Positions 6,975 through 11,014 of a stretch of 11,014 bases of DNA are shown one piece after another. Source of the stretch: Clostridia bacterium. Lineage in GTDB: Bacteria; CBDUZB01; JAGLHV01. The translations under genes were made by a program, and so were the position numbers. The notes beneath the pieces were generated by a model. The model saw only the letters and a list, made by a program, of their open reading frames with translations. It ran no database searches and had not been told where the DNA came from. Each line of letters opens with the position of its first letter. The stretch's first letter is position 1. The stretch spans positions 1-11,014 of the forward strand of contig JAUVLC010000082.1 in assembly GCA_030595925.1 (NCBI GenBank), written 5' to 3'.

Positions 6975-7325
6975 TTATTTATCCACGACCCAAATAGCCT
7001 GAGCCACAGCATAATTATGTGTATGAGAAAGTGAAATCAACATACGACCCTCCCGTTTTTCCTTTAACACCACTTCCGGTTTTCCACTTTTTTTATTTTT
7101 TATACCAATATCTTTAAAATTCATTTTCGAATTTTCCAATGCTTTCAAAACCGCTTCCTTAGCAGCAAAGCGTACCGCAAAATGTTCCCATTTATTTTTC
7201 TTCCCCTGACAATAGGCAATTTCCTCCGAGGTGAAAATCTTGGTTATAAACCGTCCATTTTTATTTATTATTTTTTTTATTCGCTCAATTTCCACAACAT
7301 CTATACCACAACCTTTTATTTCCAT
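6975..7325 (-). CDS. acpS: AcpS, holo-[acyl-carrier-protein] synthase
   Basis: This 116-residue enzyme transfers 4'-phosphopantetheine from coenzyme A to the serine of acyl carrier protein, giving active ACP for fatty-acid synthesis. The N-terminal GCGIDVVEIERI carries metal-binding D9, and FAAKEAVLKAL at 53-63 carries the second metal ligand E57. SLSHTHNYAVA at 98-108 is the typical C-terminal motif. The length is that of the small trimeric AcpS class. The ATG has AGGGG six bases upstream. The gene lies 48 bases after glmS and 116 before nnr; acpS next to nnr is a familiar arrangement in bacteria. Confidence 0.97.
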   Translation of the reverse strand: MEIKGCGIDVVEIERIKKIINKNGRFITKIFTSEEIAYCQGKKNKWEHFAVRFAAKEAVLKALENSKMNFKDIGIKNKKSGKPEVVLKEKREGRMLISLSHTHNYAVAQAIWVVDK

Positions 7326-7373
7326 GCTTTTCCCCTGACAATTCTCCGAAGAACAACAAGTTTTATATGAATT

Positions 7374-9206
7374 TTATTCCACCGTTACACTCTTAGCTAA
7401 ATTTCTGGGCTGGTCCACATCACAGCCCCGTTTAACAGCAATATAGTAAGCTAAAAACTGAAGTGGTATAACATTAAGAACAGGGGTTAAAATTTCCATG
7501 GTTTTAGGTAAATAAAAAACATCTTCCACTTCCTTATGTATTTTACGATCTCCTTTGCTGGCCAGGACAATCACTATTCCATCCCGGGCTTTTACTTCTT
7601 TAATATTACTCAAAATCTTATCATAAACCTTACCCTGATTAGCAATAACCAATACCGGCATATTTTCATCAATAAGAGCAATAGGCCCGTGTTTCATTTC
7701 CCCTGCCGCATATCCCTCAGCATGAATATAGGCAATTTCTTTCAATTTCAAAGCCCCTTCTAAAGCTATGGGATAATTCACATTTCTACCTAAATATAAA
7801 AAATCACTTTTTTTGAAAAATCTTTGAGCGTAATCATGAATAATATCCTGCATTTTAATCGTTTCTTCAATTTTCAAGGGTAACTCAAAAAGAGCAGAGA
7901 TAATTTCTTTAGCTTTTATCGGAGAAAAACTTTCCTTGATTTTAGCTAAATAAAGACTGAGTAAATACAAAATAATAAGCTGTCCCATAAATGCCTTGGT
8001 AGAAGCTACCCCTATTTCCGGGCCACAACGGGTATAAAGAACACAATCACATTCCCGTGTTATTGACGAATCAATTACATTACATATAGCAAGAGTCTTT
8101 ACTCCCTTTTTCTTTGCCTCCCGTAAAGCAGCCAGGGTATCCGCTGTTTCTCCTGATTGAGTAACAACTATTACTAAATCATTTTTCTTTACCAACGGAC
8201 TCCTATATCTAAACTCCGAGGCAATATCGACTTCACATGGTATTTTTACTAAATCTTCCAATACATATTTTCCAATTAAACCGGAATGATAAGATGTCCC
8301 ACAAGCAACAATAAAAATTTTGCCTATTTCATCTATCTCTTTTTTACCCCAACTAATTTCTTCCTCTAAAAATACCCCACCCTTCTCTAAACAAATCCTA
8401 CCTCGCAAAGTATCTCGAACTACCTCCGTCTGTTCACAAATCTCTTTCAACATAAAATGTTTATACCCGCTTTTTTCTGCCATTAGCACATTCCACTTAA
8501 TTATTCGGGAAGATTTGTGAATTTTTTTAGCGTAAGAATTAAAAAATTTAACCCCTTTAAAATCCAGAATTGCTGTTTCCCCGTCTTCCAAAGAAATAAC
8601 TTCCTTAGTATAAGCTAAAATTGCAGAAACATCCGAAGCTATAAAATATTCTTTTTCCCCCATTCCCACAATTAATGGACTACCATGTCTAGCCGCAACA
8701 ATCTTTCCCGGGTCAATGGTACTAATTACCCCCAGAGCATAAGATCCTTTTAAATCTTTTAAGGCACGCTGTGTTGCTTTGAAAAGATTACCCTTAAAAT
8801 ATTTCTCTATTAAATGAGCAATAACTTCCGTATCCGTATCCGATTGAAATTTATGACCTTCTTTTATTAATTTCTTTCTTAATGTTAAATAATTTTCAAT
8901 AATTCCATTATGCACCACAACAAAATTTCCTTTACAATCTGTATGGGGATGAGCATTTTCCCGGGTAGGTTTTCCATGCGTAGCCCAACGGGTATGTCCT
9001 AACCCTATTTTCCCCCGGATAAGAAATTTTTGTAATTCCTGTTCCAGATTCATTAACTTGCCTGCACAACGGTGTAAAATCAATTTGTTCCGGTTTAATA
9101 CTGTAATTCCCGCTGAATCATATCCCCTATACTCTAATTTTCTTAAACCATCCATCAAAACAGGCACAACTTCCTTCGTACCTACATAACCAATAATTCC
9201 ACACAT
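7374..9206 (-). CDS. glmS: GlmS, glutamine-fructose-6-phosphate aminotransferase (isomerizing)
   Basis: This 610-residue enzyme makes glucosamine-6-phosphate from fructose-6-phosphate and glutamine, the entry step to UDP-GlcNAc, peptidoglycan and lipopolysaccharide. The glutaminase domain (about 1-220) begins MCGIIGYVG with nucleophile C2 and has HTRWATHG at 71-78 and VVHNGIIENY at 97-106. Two SIS sugar-isomerase domains follow: ACGTSYHSG at 301-309 and VTQSGETADT at 348-357 in the first; LKE ending at E490, KHGP with H506, and the C-terminal NLAKSVTVE with K605 in the second. These match the known catalytic Glu, His and Lys. The ATG is set by C2 and by AAGGGG eight bases upstream. There is no room for a glmS ribozyme between the start and the repeats that begin about 40 bases upstream. 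Confidence 0.98.
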   Translation of the reverse strand: MCGIIGYVGTKEVVPVLMDGLRKLEYRGYDSAGITVLNRNKLILHRCAGKLMNLEQELQKFLIRGKIGLGHTRWATHGKPTRENAHPHTDCKGNFVVVHNGIIENYLTLRKKLIKEGHKFQSDTDTEVIAHLIEKYFKGNLFKATQRALKDLKGSYALGVISTIDPGKIVAARHGSPLIVGMGEKEYFIASDVSAILAYTKEVISLEDGETAILDFKGVKFFNSYAKKIHKSSRIIKWNVLMAEKSGYKHFMLKEICEQTEVVRDTLRGRICLEKGGVFLEEEISWGKKEIDEIGKIFIVACGTSYHSGLIGKYVLEDLVKIPCEVDIASEFRYRSPLVKKNDLVIVVTQSGETADTLAALREAKKKGVKTLAICNVIDSSITRECDCVLYTRCGPEIGVASTKAFMGQLIILYLLSLYLAKIKESFSPIKAKEIISALFELPLKIEETIKMQDIIHDYAQRFFKKSDFLYLGRNVNYPIALEGALKLKEIAYIHAEGYAAGEMKHGPIALIDENMPVLVIANQGKVYDKILSNIKEVKARDGIVIVLASKGDRKIHKEVEDVFYLPKTMEILTPVLNVIPLQFLAYYIAVKRGCDVDQPRNLAKSVTVE

Positions 9207-9233
9207 AATAACAACCCCTTAAAAAAACAAACA

Positions 9234-9263
9234 AAGATAAAAAAGTCCATAGTCCACAGTCAA
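9234..9263 (-). promoter_or_regulatory. Possible glmS promoter with its -35 inside a repeat unit
   Basis: On the minus strand TTGACT (9258-9263) is 18 bases from TATCTT (9234-9239), matching 5 of 6 and 4 of 6 consensus positions. Transcription would start about 20 bases before the glmS ATG, just ahead of AAGGGG. The -35 exists because this repeat copy reads ATTGACTG where the other full-length copies read ATCGACTG or ATCGACTC. This is inference from spacing and consensus only. Confidence 0.3.
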
Positions 9264-9364
9264 TAGTCCATAGATAAAGACAACAACAAATACTAAATCC
9301 GAAATACGAAATCCTAAACAAACTCAAAATTCAAAATTCAAAATTCAAAACAAAGACAAAAGAT
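9244..9364. repeat. Tandem mosaic unit 1 (121 bases)
   Basis: The unit begins with an inverted copy of the 29-base TGGACTAT-type phrase (9244-9272). It continues with ACAACAACAAATACTAAATCC and related A-rich phrases, then three CAAAATT heptamers (9325-9345) and CAAAGACAAAAG. The same order restarts at 9365. It ends about 40 bases from the glmS start codon. There is no coding potential that survives in both units. Confidence 0.8.
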
Positions 9365-9528
9365 AGTCCATAGTCCACAGTCGATAGTCCATAGATAACA
9401 GACAACAACAAATACTAAATCCGAAATACGAAATCCTAAACAAACTCAAAATTCAAAATTCAAAATTCAAAATTCAAAATTCAAAATTCAAAATTCAAAA
9501 TTCAAAATTCAAAACAAAGACAAAAGAT
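9365..9528. repeat. Tandem mosaic unit 2 (164 bases, expanded heptamers)
   Basis: This is a direct repeat of unit 1 with the same phrases in the same order. It is longer by 43 bases. Six extra CAAAATT heptamers explain 42 of these, and one inserted base (ATAACAGACA against ATAAAGACA) explains the rest. A third unit starts at 9529 but continues for only about 17 bases (AGTCCATAGTCAATAGA) before the pattern is lost. Confidence 0.8.
9447..9514. repeat. CAAAATT heptamer array, nine copies
   Basis: Nine uninterrupted CAAAATT heptamers (9447-9509) are followed by a partial CAAAA. The equivalent array in unit 1 (9325-9350) has three copies. The 7-base period excludes a coding repeat and fits replication slippage. 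This makes it a likely length-variable locus among strains. Confidence 0.85.
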
Positions 9529-9640
9529 AGTCCATAGTCAATAGACAGAAACTACAGTTATAAGTTATTAATTAAAAAAATAAAAGACAAACAAAAACCC
9601 ATAGACCATAGACAAAAACAAAAAATAAATTCAAAAGAAA

Positions 9641-9656
9641 GCCTGATAAATCAGGC
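9641..9656. repeat. Small perfect hairpin phrase (arm-TAAA-arm), second example
   Basis: GCCTGA and TCAGGC pair perfectly around TAAA and are followed by AACTACAAAC. This matches the design of the hairpin at 18-35, and it likewise sits just left of a copy of the long repeat (from 9674). The bases between 9546 and 9640 hold only A-rich degenerate phrases, with no gene or signal I can support. Confidence 0.6.
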
Positions 9657-9673
9657 AACTACAAACAAAAAAA

Positions 9674-10035
9674 ATGAAGGTGAAATGTGTTTTGAACGAC
9701 TTAGCAAATTTTTCGCGTAGGGGTGGGCTTGCCCACCCTTTAATTAGCGTTTGCAAACCGCTTTTTTAAACCTCTATTTAATCAATTTAAACTTCAAACT
9801 CATATATCTGTTGACTTTATTCCGTTGTCTATGGACTATCGACTCTGGACTATGGACTTTTTTTTTTTGCGTGCCCGCAGGGTAAAATTATGCGTCTAGA
9901 GAGAAACATGTTTTACCTTTATTTTCCTCGTTCGGGTGAACACAGGGGTTCACCCCTACAATAACATCTCAATGTTTAACTGTTTTTTCAAAATCCCCCT
10001 AACCCCCTTTTCCAAAGGGGGAAAACTGCCTTTTT
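9674..10035. repeat. Long intergenic repeat, copy 2 (about 360 bases)
   Basis: This is a direct copy of 142-504 with about 21 substitutions by hand count. It keeps the GGGTGGGC-TT-GCCCACCC hairpin (9721-9738) without change. At 9934-9955 it has a longer perfect stem (GGGTGAAC with GTTCACCC) than copy 1 has, and at 10003-10021 the C5T3/A3G5 hairpin. The T-run after AAACCGC is six bases, against eight in copy 1. Substitutions are spread along the block, while the hairpin arms mostly stay paired. Confidence 0.85.
10003..10021. repeat. C5T3/A3G5 hairpin within copy 2
   Basis: This is the counterpart of 472-490: CCCCCTTT and AAAGGGGG around TCC. The one base that differs between the copies falls in the loop, so the stem is unchanged. 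It lies downstream of the MCE gene on the minus strand, but no U-tract follows the stem in that direction. Confidence 0.5.
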
Positions 10036-10056
10036 TTTTGTCTTTTATTTCTTTTA

Positions 10057-10092
10057 ACTTTGTGCTTCTGTGCCTTGATGCCTTTGTGCCTG
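10057..10092. repeat. Short phrase repeat of TGTGC(C)T units
   Basis: Four near-repeats (TTTGTGCTT, TGTGCCTTG, ATGCCTTTG, TGTGCCTG) follow each other with a period of about 8-10 bases. It is not part of the 360-base block and lies between copy 2 and the partial third copy. No function is visible. Confidence 0.4.
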
Positions 10093-10105
10093 TCTTTTTC
10101 TTTTA

Positions 10106-10190
10106 ACCAATTTAAACTTCAAACTCTTATATCTGTTGTCTTTATTCCGTTGTCTATGGACTATCGACTGTGGACTATGGACTTTTTTTT
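10106..10190. repeat. Partial third copy of the long repeat (middle section)
   Basis: This matches about 251-331 of copy 1 and 9781-9861 of copy 2, including the full 29-base TGGACTAT-type phrase at 10155-10183 and the following T-run. It shares ACTTC and TTGT with copy 2, but CTTATATC and TCTTTATT with copy 1. It is therefore neither a simple recent copy of one nor of the other. It ends within five bases of the MCE stop codon. Confidence 0.75.
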
Positions 10191-10194
10191 TATC

Positions 10195-11014
10195 CTATCT
10201 CTTTGCGGCACTGGATAATCCGGCTAATCCCAAAAGATAAGCCAAATCCTCATCATCAAAGGTTAAATTAACCGTTGTATTAATTGTTTTTTGTTCCAGA
10301 ATATCCTCCCCGTTTATTCCCAAATACCACCAGTCGGTTATTTTAATCTTCCCCCCGACATTTATCCATGCTTTGGTTTCTTGATCACGCTCTCTTGTAA
10401 AATCAAAGGCTTCCGTATTTAAAAGAATATTATCTCCACCAAACGGATAATAATTTATCCCAAATCCACCGGTAGAACGAATCATTCCTCCGTAAAAAGT
10501 AAACCGCCCAATTCTTTTACCTATTTGAGCAGAAAAGGAATTTATTTTTTGGTCACCTTCATCATAATCAGAATCTTTTTTTTCGGTAAGATTATTCACT
10601 GAAAAGTAGTAAAATTTGGAAGGATTAGGTTCTATTCTAATTCCCAGATTATTACGAAACATTTCTTCATCTATATTATAATGTAAACGATAATCCCAAA
10701 CAGTTTTAAATCCACTTACCCGTTTTAGTACCCTCTTCGCTTCCCGGGAAGCATTACTAATATTCTTCAAAGTTTTTTCTAACTCTTCTGCCATTTCCTC
10801 ATCTGTAATCAACCTTCCTATTACCCCTTCCCCTCCTTCAACTTTTTTAGTTATTGAAGCAAAAGAATCTAAAATATCTTCTATTTTTCCGGCGACACGA
10901 TCAAACTTCTCTATACTATCCTTCACCGTTTGTCCTTTTTCATTAGTAATTCCCTTTAAATCAGCACTAAATTCTTCAATATTTTTACTAAGGTTACGAA
11001 AACTGATTATTGTT
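10195..11014 (-). CDS. MCE/MlaD-type lipid-transport protein, C-terminal part (5' end beyond the window)
   Basis: The frame is open to the right edge, giving at least 272 codons ending in TAG at 10195-10197. A GTG at 10924-10926 is internal, since 29 further codons upstream stay open. The first part (10711-11014) is helical and heptad-like, with NLSKNIEEFSADLKGI, KIEDILDSFASI and GEGVIGRLITDEE. These are typical of the long helical region after an MCE domain in MlaD-like substrate-binding proteins. The rest (10195-10710) is rich in alternating beta strands with aromatic residues (KFYYFSVNNL, FTFYGGMIRSTGGFGINYY, TDWWYLGINGEDIL), and from memory resembles the barrel-like C-terminal region of longer MCE proteins. 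The role would be phospholipid transfer between inner and outer membranes with an Mla-type ABC transporter. The MCE domain itself is outside the window. Confidence 0.82.
   Translation of the reverse strand, partial: TIISFRNLSKNIEEFSADLKGITNEKGQTVKDSIEKFDRVAGKIEDILDSFASITKKVEGGEGVIGRLITDEEMAEELEKTLKNISNASREAKRVLKRVSGFKTVWDYRLHYNIDEEMFRNNLGIRIEPNPSKFYYFSVNNLTEKKDSDYDEGDQKINSFSAQIGKRIGRFTFYGGMIRSTGGFGINYYPFGGDNILLNTEAFDFTRERDQETKAWINVGGKIKITDWWYLGINGEDILEQKTINTTVNLTFDDEDLAYLLGLAGLSSAAKR

Noticed and set aside
9207-9243. glmS ribozyme upstream of glmS
   Set aside because: Only about 37 bases lie between the ATG and the repeats, with no ribozyme-like core; the repeats themselves do not resemble it.
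9127-9327. A minus-strand open frame overlapping the glmS start
   Set aside because: It is an alternate frame running through repeat unit 1 and the first codons of glmS; the translation is repeat-derived.
9674-10035. Insertion sequence or CRISPR array in the repeat-rich spacer
   Set aside because: There is no transposase frame, no clear terminal inverted repeats and no regular repeat-spacer spacing of the CRISPR kind. The 121 and 164-base units are near-identical along their length and have no unique spacers.

Overview
The window is AT-rich bacterial DNA. Every gene I can support lies on the minus strand, so transcription runs from high to low coordinates. A cell-envelope MCE lipid-transport protein, GlmS, long T-rich and A-rich intergenic stretches and a mosaic of short repeat phrases suggest an uncultured Gram-negative lineage. 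Candidate phyla of the Omnitrophota or Desantisbacteria kind come to mind, but this is an impression from gene style and not a demonstrated placement. No rRNA, tRNA, CRISPR array, transposase or phage gene is visible.

In transcriptional order: (1) the 3' part of an MCE/MlaD-type gene enters from the right edge (10195-11014). (2) About 990 bases without a gene (9207-10194) are filled with repeats: a near-copy of a roughly 360-base block, an extra partial copy of its middle section, two long tandem units carrying heptamer arrays, and several small hairpin phrases. (3) glmS (7374-9206) is followed by acpS (6975-7325), a fused nnrE-nnrD gene (5269-6858) and a two-CBS-domain protein (4767-5249). 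(4) After a 205-base gap with a possible promoter come a small two-helix membrane protein (4307-4561), thiL (3258-4289), tsaE (2783-3289), a REC-GAF-GGDEF response regulator (1300-2751) and tsaB (575-1273). (5) Bases 1-574 hold no credible gene, only hairpin phrases and the other copy of the 360-base block.

The genes are mostly housekeeping. GlmS starts amino-sugar synthesis for wall and lipopolysaccharide, AcpS activates acyl carrier protein, NnrE/NnrD repair hydrated NAD(P)H, ThiL makes thiamine diphosphate, and TsaE plus TsaB belong to the tRNA t6A machinery (TsaC and TsaD are not here). The one signalling gene, a probable c-di-GMP synthase under phosphorelay control, sits between tsaE and tsaB. 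Short gaps (17-48 bases) and one overlap (thiL/tsaE) suggest two or three co-transcribed runs. I found no convincing intrinsic terminator.

I see no new defence, secretion or biosynthetic system. The most unusual content is the repeat mosaic flanking the gene block. It shows duplication, inversion and heptamer expansion that can be read directly from the bases, and one repeat copy may have become the glmS promoter.
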